From Nematopogon swammerdamellus (Eukaryota > Arthropoda > Insecta > Lepidoptera > Adelidae): a stretch of 64,000 nucleotides of DNA. Of the stretch, positions 1 to 10,075 are shown piece after piece. Numbering within the stretch: the first letter of the stretch is position 1; each line of letters starts with the position of its first letter. The notes beneath the pieces were generated by a model. It worked only from the letters and a program-made list of their open reading frames with translations, did no database searches and had not been told where the DNA came from. Location: the NCBI GenBank assembly GCA_946902875.1, contig OX336337.1, positions 1,240,001 through 1,304,000 of the forward strand, given 5' to 3'. A program made the translations under genes and the position numbers.

Positions 1-126
1 CAGCAGGTGTAGGTATGCACGTAAATTTTTTCCTCAGAAAAAACTCATTGGTACACGCCGATCGGATTCGAACCTCGGACCTCTCACATGAGAAGCCGAT
101 GCCCAAACCACTCGGCCACCCGCCGC
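1..126 (-). mobile_element. tRNA-headed SINE, head portion, cut by window start
   Basis: On the minus strand the sequence has an A box (TGGCCGAGTGG) and a B box (GGTTCGAATCC), then the AT-rich linker and GCATACCTACACCTGCTG. Copies with the same head lie at 20106, 26220, 30691 and 53329. The body is cut off by the window edge. Confidence 0.85.
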
Positions 127-675
127 TGATCTGAAAGAATATGATTGTGGGTTAAGAATGGATGAGTTAGTTGTCAAATGCCTCTTGTACGCCGACGATC
201 AAGTGATACTTGCGTCGTCGGTGGGCGAGCTGCAAGACATGGTAACTGTTATGGTTGAAGCATTTAAAAGGAAGGGAATGAAAGTGAATGTAAACAAGAC
301 GAAAGTAATGGTACTGGAAAGGAATGAAATAGTGTCCGAATGCGATGTAAGGATTGGGAATGAGAGACTGGAGCAAGTGAACGAATTCGTATATCTGGGG
401 AATATGTTCACGCGGGATGGAAAATGTGAAGGAGATGTAGAAAAGAGAGTGAAAGCCGGCAACCAAGTGAATGGAGCGTTGCACGCTATTATGAGCAGCC
501 AAAGCATGTCACCTAGGGCACGTTTGGCTGTCCATGGTGGAGTGCTGGCCCCTACACTTATGTACGGGAGTGAAAGTTGGGCATGGCAGAAGAAGCATGA
601 AAGCAGGATTAATGCTGTGGAAATGCGCGCGTTGAGGAGTATGTGTGGAGTTACAATGAAAGATAGATTGAGAAA

Positions 676-1091
676 AAATATAAAAACCGCCTTCAAAAAT
701 GTATGAAATAAAAAAATAAAAATCGAACCCTAGAGTTGAAGGCGGTCGGTTATTTTTGCTTGCTTTAGCACCACCGCCTTCAACTCTAGGGCTCGATTTT
801 TATTTTTTTATTTCATACATTTTTGAAGGCGGTTTTTATATTTTTTTAAATAGTTTTTTATTTCACAGTTTTTTTAGTAATTTTTATTTGCTATTAATGT
901 ACTCGGCGGTACTCTCGCTTTCCAATCCGATCTTGACCAAAAAAAAAATGGGACCACCTTGGAGCTAGACTGAACCGAACACAAAAAGAATCATCGAAAT
1001 CGGTTCACAATTGGGGAAGATATTGCTGAACATACATAAAAAAAAATACATACAGCCGAACATAGAACCTCCTCCTTTTTTTAAGTCGGTT
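676..1091 (+). mobile_element. Palindrome-headed non-autonomous repeat inserted in the RTE LINE
   Basis: The first 170 bp form a near-perfect hairpin with arms of about 75 bp (676-747 against 769-848). The stem carries AACCGCCTTCAAAAATG and GTTGAAGGCGGT. It is followed by a TACTCGGCGG segment and ends CCTCCTTTTTTTAAGTCGG. Comparison with the RTE copy at 56296-56310 shows the clean insertion point, with a short AAA duplication. Further copies lie at 10690-11190, 28667-28725 (tail) and 29637-29850 (reversed). No coding capacity is seen; class unknown. Confidence 0.75.
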
Positions 1092-1311
1092 AAATAGTGT
1101 AGTGCGAGAGCGCTGTGGGCTGAAAGAAGATATAGTGACAAGGATTGAGAAAGGGATGCTTCGGTGGTTCGGTCATGTTGGAAGAATGGATGATAGGAGA
1201 CTAACGAAAGAAATTTATGAAGCAAATGTGAGTGGAAGAGTCGGGAAGGGTCGCCCTAGACGCACTTACCTGGACCAGATCGGGCATGTGCTCAAAAAGG
1301 GGCAAGTGTAC

Positions 1312-1643
1312 CGTGTGGGGCCGGTACTTTAAAAGAATAGCCCCACTGCATCTCTCCCCGTGCATGTCGTAAAAGGCGACTAAGGGATTTGACTCCCTTC
1401 TTATATTACTAGGTGGTAGGGTTTCACCCGCCCGGGTTGGTACCACCGCACTGAATGAAAGGTCGGTCGAAACGGCTATGTAAATAGTTTGTGTTTTCCG
1501 TCCAGTTCAGTGTAGCCGGCACGACCGAAGGGAAGCACTGACGTGGCACCAAGTTCACCCGGTGTTATGGGCTGACATCACGGATGTTGTAGGTGATGTA
1601 GCCAACCGTGTCAGTTTCAATAAAAAAAAAAAAAAAAAAAAAA
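1312..1643 (+). mobile_element. SINE with GGCCGGTACTTT head and 5S-SINE-type tail
   Basis: It starts at GTGTGGGGCCGGTACTTT, passes CGTAAAAGGCGACTAAGGG and the shared central block (CTAGGTGGTAGG, GGTTGGTACCACCG), and ends in the tail GATGTAGCCAACCGTG plus poly-A. It lies inside the RTE LINE with a short AAGTG duplication at both ends. A nearly identical copy is at 4793-5120 on the minus strand. Confidence 0.8.
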
Positions 1644-2029
1644 GTGCCTAGTACCCGTAACCGACGAGCATGCATGAAGAACATTATGGGAGTGGAAGAG
1701 GCGGCAGAGGTGTGTCAGGATCGTGGCACGTGGAGATCCGTTGTCTCTGCCTACCCCACCGGGAAACAGGCGTGACGCTATGTATGTAACTCCAAAGTTT
1801 CATTTTGAGAAATTCCCACTATGCTACAAAAGAGTAGATTACTATAGAATCTATATCTGATAATGTTGAAGACTTTACTTTGAATGTGGTATCATAAGAA
1901 TATTGTGTTATGCGAATGTGGTCTTATAAGATTATGACGTTTTGAGAATATCATGTTTTGAGAATATGATGTTTTGAGATTATGGTGTTTTGAGAATATG
2001 GTATTCAGCGCCTGAGGGCATTTAACGTG

Positions 2030-2240
2030 TTGCGTTCCATTGAGCGGCTACATTGGCGGTCAACAAGAAAACAAAGTGTGGTAAGGCCGCCCGCCAGGTG
2101 GTATGACGAAATCAAGTACGTCGGCGGAAAGCAGTGGTTCCGTACCGCTGAAAGCCGGGAGGACTGGAGAAAAATTAGAGAGGCGAATGTTCAGCATTGG
2201 ACGCTTACTGACTGTTCCACTGAGTCCAATCTGACTCAGA
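2030..2240 (+). pseudogene. RTE-type LINE C-terminal fragment
   Basis: The translated RPPARWYDEIKYVGGKQWF and EDWRKIREANVQHW blocks are the typical C-terminal end of RTE/BovB-like polyproteins. No reverse transcriptase core is adjacent, so this is a 5'-truncated copy of a subfamily distinct from the LINE at 127-1800. Confidence 0.7.
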
Positions 2241-2714
2241 ACAACAATGGAAAACAAAAGAAAAATTTTGATACTCCGGTTAAATGTAGGTATTCCGGCT
2301 AGTGCGTAAATGATACCCACTAGATGGGGTTTTGAATTCTTGAAAAATGTACCCTATCACCCTGACACTCTGAGTGAGATGAATCCAACGACATTTCATG
2401 TTATTATCCATCGCGCCGTTTAGGCTACAGTGTGTGACATAGAAACAGAGATTCATACATACACTCGAATAACAACCCTCCTTTTTGTTGCGCTTAGTCG
2501 TGTAAAAAATTTTCTTAATGCATTGTATCACCTTACTCTACATCCTCCAAATTATTTTTCTTAACCCTTCAAATATCGCCTCAATTAAATGCTCTTCCCT
2601 CCTTATATTTCACTCGTTTTCGGCCCTCCAAGGCCGCGACCGCCGATCTTGACAAAAACTCAAATATTTCGTGAAATACTGAAGCTAGATCAATAAACTT
2701 GTTTGATTCAAATA
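2241..2714. other. Unassigned AT-rich stretch
   Basis: I see no gene, clear repeat boundary or RNA gene. The small open frames on the minus strand have no recognisable motif. Confidence 0.5.
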
Positions 2715-3257
2715 TACAACGTGTCCAAAAACTCTATGTCAAGCGGGAACCATGGAGTAGGCCAGTTTATGACTACCCAGGGAAAAATAAGAAAAAAAAA
2801 ATCGGAGTCATTTGTTTTTTATGATATGAGCATTTTTTGAAAAATGTTGAAAATTTACATCTCGTACAACATTTTTAGGTACTACGACTACAAATTTTCA
2901 AATATAATTGTTAATATTTTTTTATTGGCAGCCTAAATAACTCTGCTATTGATCCATATCCCAAATAAAACCAAAATGCCCATAGTTTTATCACAAAAAA
3001 AATATTAAGTAAAATTTTTTTCTTAAAATTTTCAAAGATAATTATTTTTAGTTTACTTTGCCACTTCATAGTATAAAAAAAATGTACGTACACTACTATG
3101 GCAAGTTTTCACAAAAGTTGGGGCGACTAATCAAGATTTCAAAATGATATAATACCTCCCACATCATGCTTTAAAAAAGACTTGGTACTTGCCAACATAA
3201 AATAATACCTTACTCACTGAAAATTGCCTTCAGTGCTAGAGTGATGATAGTGTGGAG

Positions 3258-3528
3258 AGAAGGTGTAAAACTGTAGGTCCCTTCCCTTGCCTCTTACTAG
3301 GTGGTAGGCTCAAATTGTAGCCGACTGGGTTGGTACCACCGTACTGGATGTAAGATGGCCGCATAGCAACCTCGGTTGTGTTCTAGTACAGTATAGCCAG
3401 CAATCCAGGGAAGTCTCCGGTATGGCACCTACCTTCTCGGAGGTGATATTGGCTGGTCGGAGCATGCGCTTTAGCCCCTCCAACTCAGCTACCCATAACG
3501 GATTACATAAAAAGAAAAAAAAAAAAGG
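3258..3528 (+). mobile_element. tRNA-type SINE, headless copy inside the mariner element
   Basis: It starts at GTAAAACTGTAGGTCCC and includes CTAGGTGGTAGG, GGTTGGTACCACCGTACTGG, AGCCAGCAATCCAGGGAAG and the 3' end CGGATTACATAAA with poly-A. The tRNA head is missing, so it is a 5'-truncated insertion. Confidence 0.85.
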
Positions 3529-3529
3529 A

Positions 3530-4045
3530 GCGACATTTAATTTTTCGAATTATTTGAAAAATCACAAGCACAATCTGCATTGTTGGAGTATCGAGAATCC
3601 GCATCTTATGAGGGAAGACAAGTTTCAGTATCAATTTAAATTGAACTTGAGGACTGACATATTAAACGGCAAAGTTATTGGGCCATTTGAATTGCCAAGA
3701 AACTTGAATGGTGAAGTTTACCTAGATTTTCTTCAAAATCATCTGTCACATCTACTAGAAGATGTGCCATTTAACATTTTACGTACAATGTGGTACCAAA
3801 ATGATGGTTGCCCTGCTCATTATGCCCATTCAGTGCGAGAATATCTGAACCAAGAGTATGCAGACCGTTTGATTGGGTGCCTTGGTCCAATTTTATGGCC
3901 GCCCCGTTCTCCAGATTTAAATGCGCTGGACATCTTTTACTGGGGTTGCCTGAAAGACAAGGTTTATTCGAAACCCATATCAACAATTGGCGAACTACGT
4001 CGAGGAATCTCGGAGGCTGCCCAACAGATCAATTTACGAGGATAG
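3530..4045 (+). pseudogene. DDE transposase, N-terminally disrupted
   Basis: The C-terminal catalytic part of a Tc1/mariner-related DDE transposase of the lineage often annotated with DUF4817. It shows EDKFQYQFKLN, IGPFELPRNLNGEVYLDFLQ, the second catalytic Asp in MWYQNDGCPAHYA, and GPILWPPRSPDLNALDIFYW with the third acidic position. About 170 codons are open up to the TAG at 4043. The N-terminal DNA-binding half is absent, and a SINE with its poly-A directly abuts the remaining coding part. Near-identity of the inverted repeats suggests a fairly recent element, but this copy cannot make a full transposase. Confidence 0.85.
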
Positions 4046-4792
4046 GCACGATTGGTGAAAAGGTCGTTTTTTAAGCGGTATCGCGCGTGTATTATTGCCC
4101 GTGGCAGACAGTTCGAACATTTTATTTAGAGTGAGTAATTATAATTTTTTTAAATCTATCATTCGTTTCATTTAAACTTCTTTTCCTTTGAAAATTGCGG
4201 AATGGCATCACTATCTGTTCCTATCTATCTAAATTCTAACATGCATCATGTCTCATAGGCACTGAAGGCAATTTTCACTGAGTAAGGTATTATTTTATGT
4301 TGGCAAGTACCATGTCTTTTTTAAAGCATGACGTGGGAGGTATTATATCATTTTGAAATCTTGATTAGTCGCGCCAACTTTTTTGAAAACTTGCTATGAA
4401 GTGGCAAATTAAACTAAAAATAATTATCTTTGAAAATTTTAAGAAAAAAATTTTACTTAATATTTTTTTGTGATATAACTATGGGCATTTTGGTTGTATT
4501 TGGGATACTGATCAATAGCAGAGTTATTTCGGCTACCAATAAAAAAAAAATTACAATTATATTGGCATATTTTTAGTCGTAGTACCTAAAAATGTTGTAC
4601 GAGATGTAAATTTTCAACGTTTTTCAAAAAATGCTCATATCGTAAAAAACAAATGACTCAGATTTTTTTTCTTATTTTTCCCTGGGTAGCCATAAACTGG
4701 CCTACTCCCTGGTTCCCGCTTGACGTTGAGTTTTGGGACACGTTGTAAAATCAATAAAATTGTCTATAGATCAATCTCAAACAAATAAGGGT

Positions 4793-5120
4793 TTTTTTTT
4801 TTTTATGGAAACTTGACACGGTTGGCTACATCACCTACAACATCCGTGATGTCAGCCCATAACACCGGGTGAACTTGGTGCCACATCAGTGTTTCCCTTC
4901 GGTCGTGCCGGCTACACTGAACTGGACGGAAAACACAAACTATTTACATAGCCGTTTCGACCGACCTTTCATTCAGTGCGGTGGTACCAACCCGGGCGGG
5001 ATAAACCCTACCACCTAGTAATATAAGAAGGGAGTCATATCCCTTAGTCGCCTTTTACGACATACACGGGGAGAGATGCAGTGGGGCTATTCTTTTAAAG
5101 TACCGGCCCCACACGGTACA
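4793..5120 (-). mobile_element. SINE with GGCCGGTACTTT head and 5S-SINE-type tail
   Basis: Reverse-strand copy of the element at 1312-1643, with the same start (GTACCGTGTGGGGCC on the minus strand) and a poly-A tail read as the T-run at 4793-4804. The shared 5' start in two independent insertions suggests a genuine head rather than random truncation. Confidence 0.8.
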
Positions 5121-5650
5121 AACGGGGTTACTGTAAAGGAACATACTTTTAGAAATAATAAATTATAACATACTTTTTCTTTGCAGAAATCAGCGAAATC
5201 TGATGTTCAACATGCGGCAGAGGACCCGTACTTAATACCCGTACGTAAATAACACGGACTAAAATTGACAAGACTGACCAACTGTTACGATCACCATACA
5301 CGTGTTTGGTATCCAGAGAGAGGAAATTTTGCCAGTCAACGATCTATCACTGTCTTTCCTATAGGAATAAAGCAATGAAAGAACAAGATACAACAACGTT
5401 AAGCCCCGCGCGGGGCTTATAACATTTAACGATTTGACTTTCAAAAAACTCAGCGCGGGGCTGATTTATAACATTTAAAGGGTTAAGAATACTTGTAATA
5501 TTCATAATTTTTTTTTGCTTCATTACCTACAAATTATCGACTTTATCTTCTTGGAAACATTGAGTTGAAACATACCGATTTCTCTTTTCTTTGAGGGTGT
5601 ATGTACTTACTTAGTAGTTTTGGGAAACATGTGTTGTTGGAAATCAAAAT
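5121..5650. other. Unassigned stretch with a GC hairpin
   Basis: It holds an 18-bp perfect palindrome (AAGCCCCGCGCGGGGCTT, 5400-5417) and a partial repeat of that motif with the following ATAACATTTAA at 5450-5480. A short open segment at 5189-5241 is bounded by a CAG acceptor and a GTACGT donor (KSAKSDVQHAAEDPYLIP), but it is too short to assign. Confidence 0.4.
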
Positions 5651-5651
5651 G

Positions 5652-5908
5652 TTTTTTTTATATAATGTATGGTTGCCTGAGTCAGTGGGACCAGAGAACA
5701 TGCTCCGACCAGTCAATATCACCTCCGATAAGGTACGTGCCATACCGGAGACTTCCCTTACTGGACTAGAGGAGAACAGCCGAGGCTAATATAAGATGGC
5801 CGCCATCTTACATCCAGTACGGTGGTACCAACCCAGTCGGCTACAATTTGATCCTACTATCTAGTAAGGGTTCCGAACGGTGAAGCAGCAGGTATAGGTA
5901 TATGTACT
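5652..5908 (-). mobile_element. tRNA-type SINE, headless copy
   Basis: On the minus strand it includes AACCGTTCGGAACC at its 5' side, the shared central block GGTTGGTACCACCG, and the 3' region with the T-run at 5652-5658 as tail. Several small deletions; the tRNA head is absent. Confidence 0.8.
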
Positions 5909-6045
5909 AGGTCGGGTCATAAGTTCTGTCACAAATACATTATTAAATAAATTGTACGACTTTTTATGTTAGTTTGAAATATATATATGAAAAGAAAGGC
6001 AGGTTAAAGTAGATTAAAATTTTAAAATTATTAAAAAATTATTCG

Positions 6046-6141
6046 AAAAACCCTCCCAGATTTTGAATGCAGACTCTCAACCTGCCTGGCCAGTTGTCGA
6101 TCGCAGCACGCACGACGTTCGTGTCTATATCAGCCGCCGCT
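6046..6141 (-). pseudogene. Mariner transposase, C-terminal end displaced by 3.35 kb
   Basis: The minus-strand translation gives VVRAAIDNWPGRLRVCIQNL and ends FFE-stop. This is the characteristic mariner transposase C-terminus, in the frame that follows 9497. It is too short to stand alone and is recognised only from its neighbour. Confidence 0.8.
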
Positions 6142-6958
6142 GCACAGTATGAAATTTGACCTGATTTTCGGACATGGTATTTTTATTCCCAAACTAGTTA
6201 GTCTTTACTATTTTAAAAGCTAGAGTAGAACTCCCGTCTGTCAGTTACGTATAGTTGCAAAGTTATGAATTTTTGAAAAAGGTAAGTTTTTTTTGGCCGA
6301 AAAATAAAAAAAAAATATTACTCCGAGATTATGGAAAATATTAATAATTATATTTTTTTATATACAAGAATGACTATAGCCCCATTTTTTGAAGCAATTT
6401 CGAACCTTCTACAGTTAGTACAAAACGAGCAATAATTTTTTTTTTATTTTTCATTTTTATTTTTTTTCTCCTAAACCAAGTCGCATTAGCACAAAATTCT
6501 TACATTACAAATAACCCCAGACCTTGTTTAATAAGTGCTAAAAAAACTAAAAGATAATCCCGCTTGGTATAGGAGTTTTAACTAAATAATGTTTAGGCCG
6601 ACAATTTTACAGTCAGGGTTGGCACTTTTCGAATCGTAGTTTAATTTTATTTTTTGGCCGAAAGTGAATTTTTTATTAAATTATGATTAATTATCATGAT
6701 CGGATACGGTAAAGCGATTTTTTATAATTGCGTTATGCAGTCATTATATTGATATGGTCCCTTTTGAAAATAATGAAAAATTCCCGGGATTAAAAAAAAT
6801 ATTTCTAGTAGTGATATACCTAGTTAGTAACTTTCGATTGTTTTAACGTGCTCTGATGCACGTAGGTATACGTTAGCTATTGTAAACATTCCAAATTATA
6901 TCAATAAAAACATTGGTAAGAAATTAGCTGTCATACCCCAAAGCTTTTCTGTTAGAAA

Positions 6959-7140
6959 ATGCCTAGAGATCCTCTCATCTCCAACATTAGGTTGCGCCAC
7001 AGACAGAAAAAGTTGCGAAAGTTACCACTTCCATCTCAGGCATTAGCATTGCTAAAACCGGCAGATGCCAACACTTTCGCCGAAGAATCTGCACCGAAGG
7101 ATGCTGAGGAAATCAAAATCGATGCGGAAAATCGCATCGT
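6959..7140 (+). CDS. Putative short coding segment in the fold-back element
   Basis: The ATG at 6959 opens about 60 codons of non-repeat protein (MPRDPLISNIRLRHRQKKLR, then an Ala/Glu-rich stretch) before the frame enters the 100-bp array and stops. The composition is protein-like and basic at the N-terminus. No family recognised. It could be a captured host exon or the remnant N-terminus of an element protein. Confidence 0.3.
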
Positions 7141-8170
7141 GTTTGTACTCAAACTTCAGGTCTCGGTGAGATCTATCCATCTGTCACATAAACTTTTGTT
7201 TTGGTCATAACTCGAGAACCACTGGTGCTAGACCCATCGTGTTGGTACTCAAACTTCAGGTCTCGGTGAGATCTATCCATCTGTCACATGAATTTTTGTT
7301 TTGGTTATAACTCGAGAACCACTGGTGCTAGACCCATCGTGTTGGTACTCAAACTTCAGGTCTCGGTGAGATCTATCCATCTGTCACATGAATTTTTGTT
7401 TTGGTTATAACTCGAGAACCACTGGTGCTAGACCCATCGTGTTGGTACTCAAACTTCAGATCTTGGTGAGATCTATCCATCTGTCACATGACCTTTTGTT
7501 TTGGTCATAACTCGAGAACCACTGGTGCTAGACCCAACGTGTTGGTACTCAAACTTCAGGTCTCGGTGAGATCTATCCATCTCTCACCAAGATCTGAAGT
7601 TTGAGTACCAACACGATGGGTCTAGCACCAGTGGTTCTCGAGTTATAACCAAAACAAAAATTCATGTGACAGATGGATAGATCTCACCGAGACCTGAAGT
7701 TTGAGTACCAACACGATGGGTCTAGCACCAGTGGTTCTCGAGTTATGACCAAAACAAAAGTTTATGTGACAGATGGATAGATCTCACCGAGACCTGAAGT
7801 TTGAGTACAAACACGATGGGTCTAGCACCAGTGGTTCTCGAGTTATGACCAACACAAAAGTTCATGTGACAGATGGATAGATCTCACCGAGACCTGAAGT
7901 TTGAGTGCCAACACGATGGGTCTAGCACCAGTGGTTCTCGAGTTATGACCAAAACAAAAGTTCATGTGACAGATGGATAGATCTCACCAAGACCTGAAGT
8001 TTGAGTACCAACACAATGGGTCTAGCACCAGTGGTTCTCGAGATATGACCAAAACAAAAGTTCACGTGACAGATGGATAGATCTCACCGAGACCTGAAGT
8101 TTGAGTACCAACACGATGAGTCTAGCACCAGTGGTTCTTGAGTTATGACCAAAACAAAAGTTCACGTGAC
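7139..8170. repeat. 100-bp tandem array in inverted halves (giant palindrome)
   Basis: About 4.4 direct units (7139-7575) carry ACTCAAACTTCAGGTCTCGG and AACCACTGGTGCTAGACCC at an exact 100-bp spacing (for example at 7239, 7339, 7439). About 5.9 units then follow in the opposite orientation (7581-8170). The turn is at about 7562-7585, where GGTGAG and CTCACC flank a 12-nt loop. Units differ by only a few substitutions, so the whole array could fold into a hairpin of more than 400 bp per arm. Confidence 0.92.
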
Positions 8171-8174
8171 AGAT

Positions 8175-8337
8175 GGATGGATATCATAAATCTACGTGAG
8201 GATAGCAGCGGCAGTGACGAGGACCTCTGTGACGTGGGGGAATCATCAGACAGTGATGAATATGGAATTACCCGGTACTACGGCACTGGGTTAACCTATC
8301 CACCTACAATAGAACGAACAGCTGAAACGGTGGCTGA
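8175..8337 (+). CDS. Putative first exon in the fold-back element
   Basis: The frame MDIINLREDSSGSDEDLCD, then acidic ESSDSDEYG and TRYYGTGLTYPP, ends at a perfect donor GTAAGT (8338). The acidic Ser/Asp-rich N-terminus resembles those of piggyBac-like or hAT transposases and of many nuclear proteins, but I cannot assign it. No downstream exon was found within the element. Confidence 0.35.
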
Positions 8338-9010
8338 AGTAAGTACATTAGGCACAAAATTTAAATAATATATAATTTTAATATTTAATAATTTACCGTG
8401 AAAATATAAATATTTAACATGATTCCAAGCAAAAAATAAACAGGTTTATTGCAAAATTTCATTCATCAAATAAATAAACAATAATAAAATACATTTTTTA
8501 AATTAAACTATATTCATAACCTCAGTTCACAGTCACTTCAATCACTCTTTGCGAGAGCGAGAAGTGTAGAGAAAGAGAAACCGCTCGGCAATAGTTGCTA
8601 GGTTGAATGGAGTGTAAGTATTCTTCAATACTGTTATTATTGAAATTATTATTAATAAATTGGCATCATTATTTTTGTTCATCCCCTGCCTAACCCTAAA
8701 ATAATAAATGTAAAGAAATATGCAAATAAATATTATATTCCATAAAACGTATCTTGTTTTTTATTTATTATTTTAATTACTCTGTACTTATCTGTAGGTA
8801 TATTTTAAGAAAATTTTTTACTACATACATACATACATAACGTCACGCCTGTTTCCCAGTGGGGTAGGCAGAGACAACGGATTTCCACGTTAAAATTTAA
8901 AATTTCTCACAAAATTTTTTACTGTTGGTCTATTTCAAGTCTTGGTTAATTTATTCATAGATATATTTGGACAAACTATTATTTAGTTGTTTAAAATTTT
9001 CGGCCAAACT
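8338..9010. other. AT-rich inner part of the fold-back element
   Basis: No gene seen. It contains the reversed RTE 3' tail at 8840-8895 (CAGAGACAACGGATT and a TATG-type microsatellite) and otherwise low-complexity AT sequence. Confidence 0.5.
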
Positions 9011-9496
9011 TGGGCCGAAATTTTATGGCAACCCTAACGAAAAATCTTGAGTAGCTATAACTCCTATACCAAGCGGGATTATCTTTTGTTTTTTCTGGTA
9101 CTTATTAAACATGGTCTAGGGTTAATTGTAATGTAAGAATTTTGTGCTAATGCGACTTGGTTTAGGAGAAAAAAAATAAAAACGAAAAATAAAAAATAAA
9201 TTTTTACTCGTTTTGTACTAACTGTAGGAGGTTTGGAATAGCTTCAAATAAGGGGGGTAAAGTCATTCTTGTATATTGAAAAATATAATTATTAATATAT
9301 TCCATAATCTCGGAGCAATAATTTTTTTTAATTTTTCGGCCAAAAAAAAGTTTGTTTTTCAAAAATTTATAACTTTGGAAGTATACATAACTGACCCACG
9401 GGAGTTCTACTCTACCTTTTCAAATACTAAAGACTGACTAGTTCTGGAGTAAAAAAACCATGTCCGAAAATCAGGTCAAATTTCATACTGTGCGCT

Positions 9497-10075
9497 GTAA
9501 TCAGGGACGCTTTGAGAGACTCCAAATTCTGGTGAGGTTTAGCGCAGACTTTCTCCTCCAAATGTTGCCATATTTTGTAATCCAATGGTTTCAAGTCTGG
9601 GCTGGAGGAGGGCCATTCTTGGTGCCTGATGAAGTCGATTCCATGGGCGGTCAGCCAATTTTGCGTGCTTGCTGCCCTATGAGCTGGCGCAGAATCTTGT
9701 TGGTGTACCCAGTGTCTGTTTTCGAACATTTTGTGAGAAAGAGTTTCCACAATGTTTGAAAGCACCGTATTTTGGTAGACAACGGCACTGATTTTTACAC
9801 CTTTCTCACAGAAAAACACCTCATTTAGGCCTGAATATGAGACTTCAAGCCAAACCATGAATAATGAAGAATGATGTCCACGCTGAACTCTCGGGATAGG
9901 CCTGCCCACTTCTTCACTGTTATGGGCATAAACTTTATCATTTTCTATGTTGTAACTTTGTTCAAGGTAAAAAAAAAATTTGTCTGAAAAAAGGATTTCG
10001 CGGTACTTTTTTACCGCGTACCGCCTTAACAAAGTCTGAGATCTCACTGTCCTTATTTTTTTCAGACGCTCATAA
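9497..10075 (-). pseudogene. Mariner transposase, central part
   Basis: The DDE core of a mariner-family transposase. It shows VYAHNSEEVGRPIPRVQRG, FMVWLEVSYSGLNEVFF, the catalytic Asp in HWVHQQDSAPAHRA, and WPSSSPDLKPLDYKIWQ with the third Asp (DD-D pattern). The apparent C-terminus of the open frame, from the segment HSMKFDLIFGH on, is not transposase. It is read-through into the terminal inverted repeat of the inserted element. The DNA-binding N-terminus is missing. Confidence 0.85.

Larger units (their letters stand above)
127..1800 (+). pseudogene. RTE-type LINE reverse transcriptase, 3' part, broken by two insertions
   Basis: The LINE segments are 127-675, 1092-1309 and 1644-1800. The first holds the reverse transcriptase C-motif LLYADDQVIL and the thumb region ([20 protein letters not shown]), then [20 protein letters not shown]. 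The second holds [17 protein letters not shown] and [18 protein letters not shown]. The third holds a C-terminal region (VSAYPTGKQA) and ends near a TATG-type 3' tail. These blocks are typical of RTE/BovB-like LINEs. The order matches a second copy at 55385-56585, which lacks both insertions and so gives the empty sites. The catalytic YADD is intact, but the 5' part, including the endonuclease, is absent. Confidence 0.85.
2717..4745 (+). mobile_element. Tc1/mariner-like element with about 500-bp terminal inverted repeats
   Basis: The element starts CAACGTGTCC and ends GGACACGTTG, between TA dinucleotides (2715-2716 and 4746-4747), the Tc1/mariner target signature. The inverted repeats run from 2717 to about 3237 and from about 4255 to 4745, with small differences. 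That is far longer than the usual 20-30 bp. It holds one transposase remnant on the + strand and a SINE at about 3258-3528. Without the SINE it would be about 1.75 kb. Confidence 0.88.
6142..9493. mobile_element. Long-inverted-repeat (fold-back) element with 3-bp target duplication
   Basis: The ends read GCACAGTATGAAATTTGACC inward from 6142 and its complement up to 9493. GCT flanks both sides (6139-6141 and 9494-9496). The arms stay alignable for about 450-480 bp (to about 6620 and from about 9010), including ACCAAGTCGCATTAGC and CCCGCTTGGTATAGGAGTT. The core holds two open coding-like segments (6959-7140 and 8175-8337) around an inverted 100-bp tandem array (7139-8170). A reversed RTE tail (8840-8895) is nested on the right. 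No transposase motif was recognised; superfamily unknown. 3-bp duplications occur in several superfamilies, so I do not assign one. Confidence 0.75.
5919..10075 (-). mobile_element. Mariner-type element (minus strand), split by a fold-back element and 5'-truncated
   Basis: The end at about 5919 reads GGTCGGGTCATAAGTTCTG after TA. A lone copy of the same terminal sequence, inverted, lies at 20076-20098. The transposase is encoded on the minus strand in two blocks, 9497-10075 and 6046-6141. Removing the 6142-9493 insertion and one GCT duplication restores a single frame across the join. The N-terminal DNA-binding region and the other terminal repeat were not found past about 10100. Confidence 0.75.

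Noticed and set aside
7139..8170. CRISPR-like array
   Set aside because: The units are contiguous 100-bp tandem copies without variable spacers, half of them inverted, in a eukaryotic genome.
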